Positions 8,884 through 17,340 of a DNA stretch of 64,000 bases are shown one piece after another (positions within the stretch are counted from its first letter, which is position 1; each line of letters opens with the position of its first letter). The stretch spans positions 434,001 through 498,000 of the forward strand of contig OY829383.1 in NCBI GenBank assembly GCA_963691835.1. Reading direction: 5' to 3'. A program made the translations under genes and the position numbers. Source of the DNA: G963691835 sp963691835. GTDB lineage: Bacteria; Pseudomonadota; Alphaproteobacteria; Thalassobaculales; Thalassobaculaceae. The notes beneath the pieces were generated by a model. The model was not told the origin of the DNA and did not search any database. It saw only the letters and a list, made by a program, of their open reading frames with translations.

Positions 8884-9381
8884 TCACCCGCGGCTGGGAA
8901 CCATGATGACGGCCGTTCCATCAATGACCATCGTGTCGCCGACGAAGCACTGGGTTTTGAAGGAGACCCTCTTCTTCGCCGGCACGATATCCGTGACCTC
9001 CACATGGGCCCTTACCCGGTCGCCATGTCGGACCGGCGCGGTGAAGCGAAGGTTCTGCTCAAGATAGATCGATCCCTGACCGGGCATGATCGTCCCGAAG
9101 ATCGTCGAGATGAAACTCGCCGACAGCATGCCGTGAGCGATCCGCCCCTTGAAGAAGGTGCCCGATGCATACTCTTCGTCCAGGTGGAGCGGGTTCCTGT
9201 CGCCGGACACCTCAGAGAACCAATGAACGGACTCCGTTGTCACATCCCGCTCAAACTCCGCGGTCTGCCCAATGCTCAGATCTTCGAGATAGTAGCGGCC
9301 GATCGTTTGCGCCTCGGCCGGTGCCGTAACCCGCCAAGACGCCAAACGCGCATCGTCATTAGCCACCGTGTCGATGGTCAT
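8884..9381 (-). CDS. MaoC-like (R)-specific enoyl-CoA hydratase
   Basis: A 165-residue hot-dog-fold protein. The start at 9381 follows a clear purine-rich site (GGGGGGAC). The hydratase-2 motif is complete: SGDRNPLHLDEEYA with Asp61 and His66, then FKGRIAHGML. This family adds water to trans-2-enoyl-CoA to give (R)-3-hydroxyacyl-CoA and can feed polyhydroxyalkanoate synthesis; a phasin gene is also present in the window. It lies directly upstream of ribF and is divergent from the hydratase at 9617. Confidence 0.88.
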   Translation of the reverse strand: MTIDTVANDDARLASWRVTAPAEAQTIGRYYLEDLSIGQTAEFERDVTTESVHWFSEVSGDRNPLHLDEEYASGTFFKGRIAHGMLSASFISTIFGTIMPGQGSIYLEQNLRFTAPVRHGDRVRAHVEVTDIVPAKKRVSFKTQCFVGDTMVIDGTAVIMVPSRG

Positions 9382-9616
9382 GGTCCGTCCCCCCAGTCTG
9401 TACACAATCCGGCGGGGCGTGAGTCGCCCGCGCACGATTATTGTGCAACGCGGTACCGGATTGATCATATGAGTCGGTTTCCGCGACCACAACCTCCGAG
9501 GAGATTTGACGATTTCCACCATACGGGAAGTGCGGTCTCTCTTGCTGCAACGCGCCGCTTCGATGACTAGACTGCGCCGCAAAATGACCAACACATAATG
9601 CTACAGGAGACCGGAA

Positions 9617-10402
9617 ATGACTGAATCCATCGCTGCCGCAGCGGCCACTCTGATCGAAGCCCGGCGAGCCAATGCGCATCTCGACGCGCTGCCGGCGGAT
9701 CAGAAGCCGGCGACGATGGCGGATGCATACGCCATCCAAACCCACGTGGTTTCCGAGCTCCGCGATCCGGGACCAGAGTTTGGCTTCAAGATTGGGGCAA
9801 CGAACGACAAAGCCCAGGCGCTTCTAGGAGCGGAAGAGCCGTTCTATGCGGAGTTGATCCCAGCACTGACCGTCGACGCGCCCCATACGGTCGCTGCGGC
9901 AGACTTGCCGATGATCGTTATCGAGCCCGAGTTCGCCTTCAAGCTAAGTAAGGATGTGACTGATACCGGCACGCCTTGGACCCGGGAAAGCCTCTCAGAG
10001 ATCATTGAAGAAATGGCTGTCGGGATCGAGATCGTCGCCACACCCTATCGCGAATGGACGAAAGTCGGTGTGGCGAGCCTGGTCGCCGACAACGGCGCCC
10101 ATGGTCTCTGGATCAAAGGCGAAAGCACCACGAACTGGCGGGACACGGACCTGGCGTCAGCACCGGTCACCCTCACCGTGAACGGGGAGGAAACCTCCAC
10201 CGGGACCGGGGCCAATGTGCTTGGTCACCCGATCGACTCACTCGCTTGGCTCGCCAACAAACTCATTGCGGACGGCCGCCATATCTCGGCGGGGCAGTAC
10301 GTGACGACCGGCTCCGCGACGCCTGTGTTTCCGGCATCTGCGGGACAAGAAATCGTCGCTGATTTCGGTGTCTTCGGTCAGGTGACGGTGACCATCACCT
10401 GA
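9617..10402 (+). CDS. 2-keto-4-pentenoate hydratase family protein (MhpD-like)
   Basis: A 261-residue protein of the fumarylacetoacetase C-terminal/2-oxopent-4-enoate hydratase superfamily. It has the N-terminal helical part followed by GFKIGATNDKAQALLG, an EPEFAF metal-binding acidic motif and the C-terminal GSATPVFPASAGQ segment. Members hydrate 2-oxopent-4-enoates in aromatic meta-cleavage or decarboxylate 2-oxohex-3-enedioate. No other meta-cleavage genes lie nearby, so the substrate is open. An ACAGGAGAC site precedes the ATG. It is transcribed away from the MaoC-like gene and ends at a hairpin. Confidence 0.85.
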   Translation: MTESIAAAAATLIEARRANAHLDALPADQKPATMADAYAIQTHVVSELRDPGPEFGFKIGATNDKAQALLGAEEPFYAELIPALTVDAPHTVAAADLPMIVIEPEFAFKLSKDVTDTGTPWTRESLSEIIEEMAVGIEIVATPYREWTKVGVASLVADNGAHGLWIKGESTTNWRDTDLASAPVTLTVNGEETSTGTGANVLGHPIDSLAWLANKLIADGRHISAGQYVTTGSATPVFPASAGQEIVADFGVFGQVTVTIT

Positions 10403-10420
10403 TTTCCCTAAGAACCGCTG

Positions 10421-10447
10421 GCCCGTTGCTGTTCTCAAGCAACGGGC
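10421..10447. terminator. Hairpin between convergent genes
   Basis: GCCCGTTGCT at 10421-10430 pairs perfectly with AGCAACGGGC at 10438-10447, with a seven-base loop. It lies between the 3' ends of the hydratase and the chemoreceptor gene. No long T-run follows on either strand, so it is a probable but non-classical bidirectional terminator. Confidence 0.55.
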
Positions 10448-10464
10448 CTGCCGGTATCCGAGGA

Positions 10465-12549
10465 TCAGCCCGCGCGAACCTGACGCAGGAACGTGTCGAT
10501 CTCGTCGCTGAGCGTGGTGGACTGGCTCTCCAGTTCCTCCGCCGACGCGAGGACCTGAGACGTGGCGGTCCCGGTGCTTTTCGCAGCCTCCGCGACGCTG
10601 GAGATCTGATTTTCCACATCTGAGACGCCGCGCGCGGCATCACCCATGTTTCGGGTGATGTCGGATGTGGTGGCGGCCTGCTCCTCCACGGCCGCGGAAA
10701 TGGCCGTATTGTTCTCGTTCAGACGGTCAATTGTGCTGCCGATGCTGCGCATGGCCCGGACCGCCTGATCGATGGTGGAGCGCATGGCACTGATCTCGGC
10801 ATCGATGTCTTCCGTCGCCTTGGCGGTCTGGGTCGCGAGGTTCTTGACCTCTGAGGCCACAACCGCGAAGCCCTTGCCGGCATCCCCCGCCCGCGCGGCC
10901 TCGATCGTCGCGTTCAACGCCAGGAGATTGGTCTGCTCAGCGATGTCGTTGATGAGTTTGATGACATCGGTGATCCGCGTCGACGCGCCATCCAAGGCTT
11001 CGACCAACTGGGATGTCTCAGCGGCCTCCCGCGCGGCTTCCGATGCGACGGTGGCCGCTTCGACGACCTTGCCCGAAACCTCGGTAATGGCGGCATCAAG
11101 CTGTTCCGCCGCCTCTGCGACCGCGTGAATGTTGCCGCTGGCCTGCGAAACGGCGGTGACGGAGTCAACGGACGCGCTCCGTGTGTGTTCCGCGTTTCCA
11201 GAAACCGACCGGGCCGTCGCCGTCAACTCCTGAGAGGCTGAGCCAACGCCCTGCACCACGGCACCGACCGTGTGCTCAAGATGCGTTGCCAGGTCCAAGA
11301 GAGCCTGTCGCTGGGCATTCTGAGCGGCTTCACGCTCTTTGGCCTGCTGCTCACGGGCATCGGCGGCAGCCCGCGCTTCCTGCTTGAGGGTGTAGACCGC
11401 CTTGCCCATCTGACCGATTTCATCTTTGCCTTCGATCCGGTCGACGTAAGCATCGAGATTGCCGCTCGCCAACTCGGACATCGTGCCGATCAAGCGCGAC
11501 AACGGACCAACGACGGCGCGGCCAAGGTAGATCCAGGCGAAAATCATGATGCCGAGACTGATGAAGAAAAGGCCGACCTGGACGACAAGCCCGACCAGTG
11601 CTTCCTGGACATGGTCGTCGACCATAACTTTGATCTCGTCCGCGGCGACGGTCTGTGCCCGCAGGATGGCGCCGATCCCGGCCGTCGCCGTATCGAACCA
11701 TTCCTGACCGGAGACGGGGTAGTTCGGGGTCTCATTCAAGGCCAGATCGAAGACCTGCTCCCGCAAATCAACGAAGGTGCCGAAGAATGCATCGTCGACT
11801 TCCGAGACAGCGGCCTGGAACGTCGGCGACAGGATGTCTTGCCCGCTCTTTACGATCGACCAAGCCTCATCAATCCGGCCCTGGTAGTTCGCCATGAGGC
11901 GCACTTGCCTGGAGTTGAGTTGAGCCTGACCAGCGATCCGCCCGCTCATGAAGCCGCGTTCCCGGCCTGCGTATTCACTGGCTTCCCAAGAAGCGCCACG
12001 GATGACGAACGATTCAACGATCACCGGCTCCACAGAACCGCTGAGATGATGCTCCGCCTCTATCCTGAGGGCCGCGGAGGACATGATCAGTTTGGTGATC
12101 GTTGAGAACCAGACCTTCTTCAGCTCATCGTCCCCACCCAAAGACTTGGCTGCGAGAACCTTGTCCATCCGGGGCCGAAGCTCCTGGACAGCGCTGTATG
12201 CCTGACGCATGGCATCGACCGAGCCTGCCGCTGCGAGGCCGGGATCGGTCTCAAGCACCGCCAGGGCATTCTGATATGCCGTATCGGACAGCTCCCGCCG
12301 AGCGCGGATCGTATCCCCCTGCTTCTGTGTGGATGCTTCGGGGCGGCCAAGAACAGTTGCCGACGTCCCCCGCTCAACCGCCCAAGATCCAGCACTGGTC
12401 AGAAGATGGTTCGATAGCTGGTTGATGACCGCCGCGCGGCGATAATCCAACTCTTCCACAAAAAAGTCATACGCGCGGAAAAGGTTGGATACCGCCAGCA
12501 ACGTTCCCAGGATGACGACCAGTCCCAGGATCTTGATGCGAATAGACAT
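10465..12549 (-). CDS. Methyl-accepting chemotaxis protein with NIT-like sensor
   Basis: A 694-residue membrane chemoreceptor. One membrane segment is near residues 7-23 and the second near 313-343, enclosing a periplasmic sensor of about 290 residues. The sensor has two ERG-type motifs (AVERGTSATVLG and GRERGFMSGRIAG), typical of the helical nitrate/nitrite-sensing (NIT-like) fold, although ligand specificity cannot be read from sequence. A HAMP domain follows, then a coiled-coil signalling domain with the hairpin motif TNLLALNATIEAARAG and GKGFAVVASEVKNLA, which contacts CheA/CheW. No che genes are adjacent, so it is an orphan receptor. Confidence 0.93.
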   Translation of the reverse strand: MSIRIKILGLVVILGTLLAVSNLFRAYDFFVEELDYRRAAVINQLSNHLLTSAGSWAVERGTSATVLGRPEASTQKQGDTIRARRELSDTAYQNALAVLETDPGLAAAGSVDAMRQAYSAVQELRPRMDKVLAAKSLGGDDELKKVWFSTITKLIMSSAALRIEAEHHLSGSVEPVIVESFVIRGASWEASEYAGRERGFMSGRIAGQAQLNSRQVRLMANYQGRIDEAWSIVKSGQDILSPTFQAAVSEVDDAFFGTFVDLREQVFDLALNETPNYPVSGQEWFDTATAGIGAILRAQTVAADEIKVMVDDHVQEALVGLVVQVGLFFISLGIMIFAWIYLGRAVVGPLSRLIGTMSELASGNLDAYVDRIEGKDEIGQMGKAVYTLKQEARAAADAREQQAKEREAAQNAQRQALLDLATHLEHTVGAVVQGVGSASQELTATARSVSGNAEHTRSASVDSVTAVSQASGNIHAVAEAAEQLDAAITEVSGKVVEAATVASEAAREAAETSQLVEALDGASTRITDVIKLINDIAEQTNLLALNATIEAARAGDAGKGFAVVASEVKNLATQTAKATEDIDAEISAMRSTIDQAVRAMRSIGSTIDRLNENNTAISAAVEEQAATTSDITRNMGDAARGVSDVENQISSVAEAAKSTGTATSQVLASAEELESQSTTLSDEIDTFLRQVRAG

Positions 12550-12786
12550 ACATGCCCCCAGCTATCGCGTTCCCCGAACGGCTCGGTTGCCAAGCACCAC
12601 ACGGCTGACGCGTCTTGATTAGTTTTCAAAGGATACAGCTAAGGCGGAACTTAAAAAACCCTACTATTCCGCAAGGTTTTACATAAGGCTAATACCCCGC
12701 CCAAATAGATAGCTCTTACAACTAAAAACAGGTGCAATAGACACCAAGACACTAAAACAAATGACAGGAAAGCGATCGCGGTTTGA

Positions 12787-13530
12787 TTAGTCGGCTGCAT
12801 CCGCCATGGACAATGCGCCCGGCATGCCGAGCCATGTGAGCGCATTCCGGCTCCAGCGCTCGATCCCACTGTCAAACATACGATGCCCGATGAGATGCGC
12901 GCGCCGCGGCTGCCCGCCGGGACAGTCCATCCGATGGGCGCCACCCATGGTCCAGCGGTCGATCATGGCCCGGGTGATTTCGGGATGGAACTGGATCGCA
13001 AGCGCATTGCCGTATGAGAAAGCCTGATTGGGGTATGTCTCTCCGCCCGTGGCGAGCAGCGTGGCTGTCTCCGGAACCTCGAAACCTTCCCGGTGGAACT
13101 GATAAAAGAACTCTGAATGTTCAAAGAGGTGTTGTCCCGCCTCGGTCGGCGAGACGCGATAGTACCCAACCTCAACATGCCCTTCGGGATGGGGTGCCAC
13201 GTTCGCGCCGAGAACCCGCGCGAGAAGCTGGGCGCCAAGACAGATACCGAAGAAGGGAACCCCCGCCTCCAGCACCTTGGGGATGAACTCCAGCTCTTTC
13301 CGAATACCTTCGGAACACCCGTCGTCATTGGCGCTCATGGGTCCGCCGAAGACCACGACCCCGGCATATCCATCCACGGAGGTCGGGATCTCTTCGCCGA
13401 TGCACGCACACCGCCTGTCGATCCGGTAGCCCCGCTCCTCAAGCAACTCGCCGATCCGTCCAGGAGTCGACGTCTTCTGATGAACGAGGACGAGAACGGT
13501 GTCGGAATCGTTTGCTGGATCAAACATCAA
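12787..13530 (-). CDS. Class I glutamine amidotransferase-like protein
   Basis: A 247-residue stand-alone GATase1 domain of the GMP-synthase-like type. The nucleophile elbow is GICLGAQ with Cys97, and the His/Glu partners are in QFHPEIT (His182, Glu184). The oxyanion strand VVVFGGPMSAND is present. Relatives include gamma-glutamyl hydrolases acting on polyamine or other gamma-glutamyl amides and proteins of unknown role. The neighbours do not define a substrate. A second member of this broad family is at 50102. It is transcribed with the same orientation as the downstream chemoreceptor but 237 bases apart. Confidence 0.85.
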   Translation of the reverse strand: MMFDPANDSDTVLVLVHQKTSTPGRIGELLEERGYRIDRRCACIGEEIPTSVDGYAGVVVFGGPMSANDDGCSEGIRKELEFIPKVLEAGVPFFGICLGAQLLARVLGANVAPHPEGHVEVGYYRVSPTEAGQHLFEHSEFFYQFHREGFEVPETATLLATGGETYPNQAFSYGNALAIQFHPEITRAMIDRWTMGGAHRMDCPGGQPRRAHLIGHRMFDSGIERWSRNALTWLGMPGALSMADAAD

Positions 13531-13614
13531 TATCGAATTTGGCTACGAATTTCGCAGCGCACAAAGTAGCGCTGTTACCGGCGATATGCAATGTCGGATG
13601 CCCGGAGATACCGA

Positions 13615-14805
13615 TTAAGTGCTGACGCCGGTGCGCAAAAGAAACTCGCGGCCGACCTTCACCCGCGCCTCTCCATCGTAGTCGATGATGTCAGCCGTGG
13701 CGTAGGTCTCACTCCATTTGTCCGGCAGATACGATCCAGTACCGACCACGTCGATCGGGGCGTCTGCAAGTGCCATGACGCGGCATTTCTCAGGACCGAA
13801 TCCGCTAGAGGCAACGATCTTCACCTTATCGAAGCCGTTCTCGTCCAGGATCTCACGCATGCGCCAAATGGCGGATGCGGACACGCCGGTGCCGATCAGG
13901 TGCCTCAGCTCATTGTCGCTCCGGTATCCCCGGATGGCGTCGGGCTTGTTCCGCTCAATCACCGCATAGGAACCGGCGAGGTCGAGCCCCTCCACATACC
14001 GGCCGCCGTGGGTATCTAGCCGCACACCGAGCCGTCCGCCGGCCGCCAGTTCCGGGAAGCGGCGGCAAACGGCCAGCGCGTCCGTCACCTCACACCCGAA
14101 GTAATCCACCAGGACCGTCAGGTTCTCCTCCGGATGGACTTCATGAAACATCTCCGCAGCACGCACCGTTGAGCCGGCATAGCCGATCAACGCATGGGGC
14201 ATGGTGCCGAAGCCTCTGTTTTGACCGAAGAAATGCGCAGTCTCGTCCGTCGCGTTGCCGATGAAACCGACGGCGCCCACTTTCTTCTTCGCCTTGGCGG
14301 AACCAACGCTGGCACCATAGGCCATAAGCTCGGCCATCTCCGTACCGGCGCAGTGCCGGGCATCCATCGCCAGAAAGGCCGTCTTCGGCAGCTCAACACA
14401 CATGTTGTAAGCGTTGTAGGCGGCCACGCAGGCGGCACCGAGCTTCTGCAAATACTGTGTCTCAAGATCCACCAGATGATGGAGCGACCCGGTCACTGTC
14501 ATGATCGGTTCACCCGCACCGACCCAACCGCCTTCCCTGTGCAGCAGTTCGATGTCAACGTCGGCGCCACGTGTCCGCATCACCCCGGTCAACCAGTCAA
14601 TGGCGAGACGGGGCGCGCTTGTCACGGGGCGGCGCATGAACACCGCATAGGTGACGGCCTTGTCGCCAAACCGGGCGACAATCTCCTTCGATCGCGAGAA
14701 ATACTTGTCGACGAAGCGCGGAAGATCCTCATTGCTGGGATGGACCGCCGTCCGCGGTGTTTCCGTGTCGACCGCGTCCGGTGTGATGCTCTCGGCCGAC
14801 GCCAT
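13615..14805 (-). CDS. Nicotinate phosphoribosyltransferase family protein
   Basis: A 396-residue protein. ATG 14805 follows an ideal AGGAGG site. It shows NAPRTase features: AVFMRRPVTSAPRLA near the N-terminus, DARHCAGTEMAELMAYGA in the middle and VRLDTHGGRYVEGLDLAG for the barrel substrate site, then SSGFGPEKCRVM. The family converts nicotinate and PRPP to nicotinate mononucleotide for NAD salvage. The sequence departs from the classical PncB type, so a related pyridine or base phosphoribosyltransferase is possible. It starts ten bases after the DAHP synthase stop and is probably co-transcribed. Confidence 0.82.
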   Translation of the reverse strand: MASAESITPDAVDTETPRTAVHPSNEDLPRFVDKYFSRSKEIVARFGDKAVTYAVFMRRPVTSAPRLAIDWLTGVMRTRGADVDIELLHREGGWVGAGEPIMTVTGSLHHLVDLETQYLQKLGAACVAAYNAYNMCVELPKTAFLAMDARHCAGTEMAELMAYGASVGSAKAKKKVGAVGFIGNATDETAHFFGQNRGFGTMPHALIGYAGSTVRAAEMFHEVHPEENLTVLVDYFGCEVTDALAVCRRFPELAAGGRLGVRLDTHGGRYVEGLDLAGSYAVIERNKPDAIRGYRSDNELRHLIGTGVSASAIWRMREILDENGFDKVKIVASSGFGPEKCRVMALADAPIDVVGTGSYLPDKWSETYATADIIDYDGEARVKVGREFLLRTGVST

Positions 14806-14815
14806 GGCCCGCCTC

Positions 14816-16204
14816 CTATGCGACCGCGCGATGCCTTGGCCGACCATCCCGCCGGGCCTTCAGCATGTCCGCCACGAGGAACGCAAGTTCCAGCGCCTGG
14901 GTGCCGTTCAAACGCGGGTCACAATGGGTGTGATAGCGGTCAGCGAGCGCCGTTTCCGTGATCTCCTGGGCGCCGCCGATACACTCGGTGACGTCCTGGC
15001 CGGTCATCTCGAAATGAACACCGCCCGGATACGTTCCCTCCGCCAGATGAGCCTCGAAGAAGCTCATGACTTCCGACAGAATCCGGTCGAAGGGCCGGGT
15101 CTTATATCCGGTCGAGGACTTGATGGTATTGCCGTGCATCGGGTCGCAAGACCACACGACGGTGCGTCCCTCGGACTTTACGCGCCGCAGCAACGCGGGG
15201 AGTTTCTCCGCGGCCTTGTCAGATCCCATGCGGCAGATGAGCGTCAGACGCCCCGCGCGGTCGTCGGGATTCAGAACGTCGATCAGCCTGATCAGCTCGT
15301 CCGGATCCATGCTGGGGCCGCATTTCAAGCCAATCGGGTTGCTGATGCCGCGCATGAACTCCACATGGGCGCCGTCGATCTGCCGGGTCCGGTCGCCGAT
15401 CCAAATCATGTGCGCGGACGTGCTGTACCAACCCTTGTCAGGCGTGATGGTGCTTTGCCGGGTCAGTGGCTCCTCATATCCGAGCAGCAGCGCCTCGTGG
15501 GAGGTGTAGAACTCGGTCTCCCGAAGCTGCTGCGTCGCCTCAGGCGTCAAGCCACACGCCCGCATGAACATCAGACACTCATCGATCCGCTCCGCAAGCT
15601 GGCCGAACCGCTCCCCTTGCGATGACGTCGAGACGAAGTCCAGGTTCCACTGGTGGATCTGATCCAGGTTGGCAAACCCACCCTGCGCGAAGGCCCGGAT
15701 AAGGTTCAAGGTCGCCGCAGACTGGTTGTAGACCTTCAGCAGACGGTCCGGGTCGGGAATGCGGGCGTCCTCGGTAAACTCCATCGCGTTGACCATGTCA
15801 CCGCGATAGCTCGGCAACTCCACCCCATCGATCACCTCGGTTGGGGCAGAACGCGGCTTCGCGAACTGACCCGCGAGGCGGCCAACCTTCACGACAGGCA
15901 TCGCCGCGGCGAACGTAAGAGCGACTGACATTTGCAACAGCACTCGGAATGTGTCCCGGATGTTGTCGGGCGAAAACTCCGCGAAGCTTTCCGCGCAATC
16001 GCCGCCCTGCAACAGGAACGCCTCGCCGCGCGCCACCCGACCGAGTGCGGTTTCGAGTGCCTGAGCCTCGCCAGCAAAAACCAATGGAGGATAGCCGGCG
16101 AGTTCTGCCTCGACCGCGCGAAGACGGTCTTGGTCCGGATACTCGGGAACCTGGCGGATCGGTTTGTCGCGCCAAGACTGTGGTGTCCAGGAGCCGGCCA
16201 TCAT
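14816..16204 (-). CDS. Class II 3-deoxy-7-phosphoheptulonate synthase
   Basis: A 462-residue plant-type (class II) DAHP synthase that condenses phosphoenolpyruvate and erythrose 4-phosphate in the first step of the shikimate pathway. Signatures are LLQGGDCAESF near residues 80-90 (metal-binding Cys), GQFAKPRSAPTEV (Arg/Lys for PEP) and WSCDPMHGNTI near 350-360 (His metal ligand). It begins MMAGSWTPQSWRDKP, typical of alphaproteobacterial members. It precedes the NAPRTase-like gene in the same operon. No other aro genes are adjacent, although the ebo cluster at 36064 contains an AroB-family protein. Confidence 0.95.
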   Translation of the reverse strand: MMAGSWTPQSWRDKPIRQVPEYPDQDRLRAVEAELAGYPPLVFAGEAQALETALGRVARGEAFLLQGGDCAESFAEFSPDNIRDTFRVLLQMSVALTFAAAMPVVKVGRLAGQFAKPRSAPTEVIDGVELPSYRGDMVNAMEFTEDARIPDPDRLLKVYNQSAATLNLIRAFAQGGFANLDQIHQWNLDFVSTSSQGERFGQLAERIDECLMFMRACGLTPEATQQLRETEFYTSHEALLLGYEEPLTRQSTITPDKGWYSTSAHMIWIGDRTRQIDGAHVEFMRGISNPIGLKCGPSMDPDELIRLIDVLNPDDRAGRLTLICRMGSDKAAEKLPALLRRVKSEGRTVVWSCDPMHGNTIKSSTGYKTRPFDRILSEVMSFFEAHLAEGTYPGGVHFEMTGQDVTECIGGAQEITETALADRYHTHCDPRLNGTQALELAFLVADMLKARRDGRPRHRAVA

Positions 16205-16352
16205 TCAATTCCTTCCGGAAGGTCGTTCTTTCCCGTTCGCTCTCGACGGGGCGAGGCCGTACACTGCCGACGCGGTCCTATCTCTGTCAACCGCCTCGCA
16301 CCCGCGGAAAACCAACGATTCCCCGCTACGCCATCACGACCGGAGCCCCCAG

Positions 16353-16658
16353 ATGTCCGAGACCTCTCATCCCCCGGCAACTGCCACCGTTCAGATCGAC
16401 AACGAAAGCGTCCGGGTAACGGAGTACCGCTTCAAGCCCGGAGAAGCGACGGGATGGCATCGGCACGAGATGGACTACATCGTGGTTCCGACCGAAGGCG
16501 GGCGGCTTCGCATGACCGGACCAGACGGTGCGACGAACGACGCGGTGCTGGAACGGGGGCGGTCCTATACGCGCCAAGCCGGGGTCGAGCACGACGTTCT
16601 CAATGTGGATGACCACGAGATCGTCTTCGTCGAGGTTGAGTTGAAGCCGTCCCGCTGA
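16353..16658 (+). CDS. Small cupin-domain protein
   Basis: A 101-residue single-cupin protein. The ATG at 16353 gives MSETSHPP and excludes a long unlikely N-terminal extension. The metal-binding motif 1 is present as GWHRHEMDYIVVPTEGG; motif 2 shows GVEHDVLN. Such small cupins often bind a metal and act as isomerases, sensors or stress proteins; the substrate is unknown. It lies divergent from the DAHP synthase gene and converges on a PAS gene only ten bases away. Confidence 0.8.
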   Translation: MSETSHPPATATVQIDNESVRVTEYRFKPGEATGWHRHEMDYIVVPTEGGRLRMTGPDGATNDAVLERGRSYTRQAGVEHDVLNVDDHEIVFVEVELKPSR

Positions 16659-16668
16659 CGACGCCTGA

Positions 16669-17199
16669 TTAAACAGCCTTCGCGACGACCGCTTCGAGCG
16701 GAACATCCATAAGACCGCGGAACGTAACGCAGTGAGGCGGCAAAACGGGCGCCTTTGTCTTCTCGCTGAAGACCGTTCCGACCAGAAGAATGTTGGAGCG
16801 GCCATAGTCATCGACCAACGGCATGGTCAGGCGCTTGGCACGGACACGCGTCCCGTCCTCTCGAACGTACTCCGTGGCCGTGTACCGGGGCATCACCTCG
16901 TCGGCCGTCTGCCGAAGAATATCACGGATGTAGTACGCGTATGGGTCATGGCGGCTGAACGTATCGCCCAGACGACTGTGCGTCGGGTCCTTACCGAAGG
17001 CACTCGCGACCTTGGTTCCGACCAGACGGTACCGAAAACAGGTACCGTTCTCCAAAACATCAATCAGCCCCATGCAATAAAGAAGATGCGGTATCTCCAC
17101 CGGATCAAGGTCATCCCGGCTCGGCGCACTCCGGCCTCCCCGTTTGGCATCCCAGTAGAGCGCCAACTCGGTCAGCGTCGGGTCATCAATGATCGACAT
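16669..17199 (-). CDS. PAS_5-type (PF07310) sensor-like protein
   Basis: A 176-residue protein matching the compact PAS-like family common in Rhodospirillales. It contains LTELALYWDAKRGGR, then DLDPVEIPHLLYCMGLIDV, YRLVGTKVASAFGKD and an IDVLEN-centred PAS core; no output domain follows. Function is unknown; it may sense a small molecule or pair with a partner. The ATG at 17199 is used, but a TTG at 17208 has GGGAGG at ideal spacing and may be the true start. Two paralogues lie at 28185 and 62150. Its upstream region holds a striking tandem repeat. Confidence 0.85.
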   Translation of the reverse strand: MSIIDDPTLTELALYWDAKRGGRSAPSRDDLDPVEIPHLLYCMGLIDVLENGTCFRYRLVGTKVASAFGKDPTHSRLGDTFSRHDPYAYYIRDILRQTADEVMPRYTATEYVREDGTRVRAKRLTMPLVDDYGRSNILLVGTVFSEKTKAPVLPPHCVTFRGLMDVPLEAVVAKAV

Positions 17200-17239
17200 G
17201 TCGATCAAAGCGGGCCTCCCAAAACCTGAAAACCGCACC

Positions 17240-17279
17240 ACCACATAACATGGTATATAACCACATAACATGGTGTATA
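17240..17279. repeat. Two 20-bp tandem repeats upstream of a PAS gene
   Basis: The unit ACCACATAACATGGTATATA occurs twice head to tail, at 17240-17259 and 17260-17279, differing at one position (GTATATA versus GTGTATA). It is AT-rich and lies about 40-80 bases upstream of the PAS gene start and downstream of the gor stop. The spacing of exactly two helical turns suggests a tandem operator or a duplicated promoter element for the PAS gene. Confidence 0.7.
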
Positions 17280-17340
17280 CAGATTTATAGGTTATTAACG
17301 GAACCCGTTTGTATTCATTCCACGTAAGACTGTGGACAAC

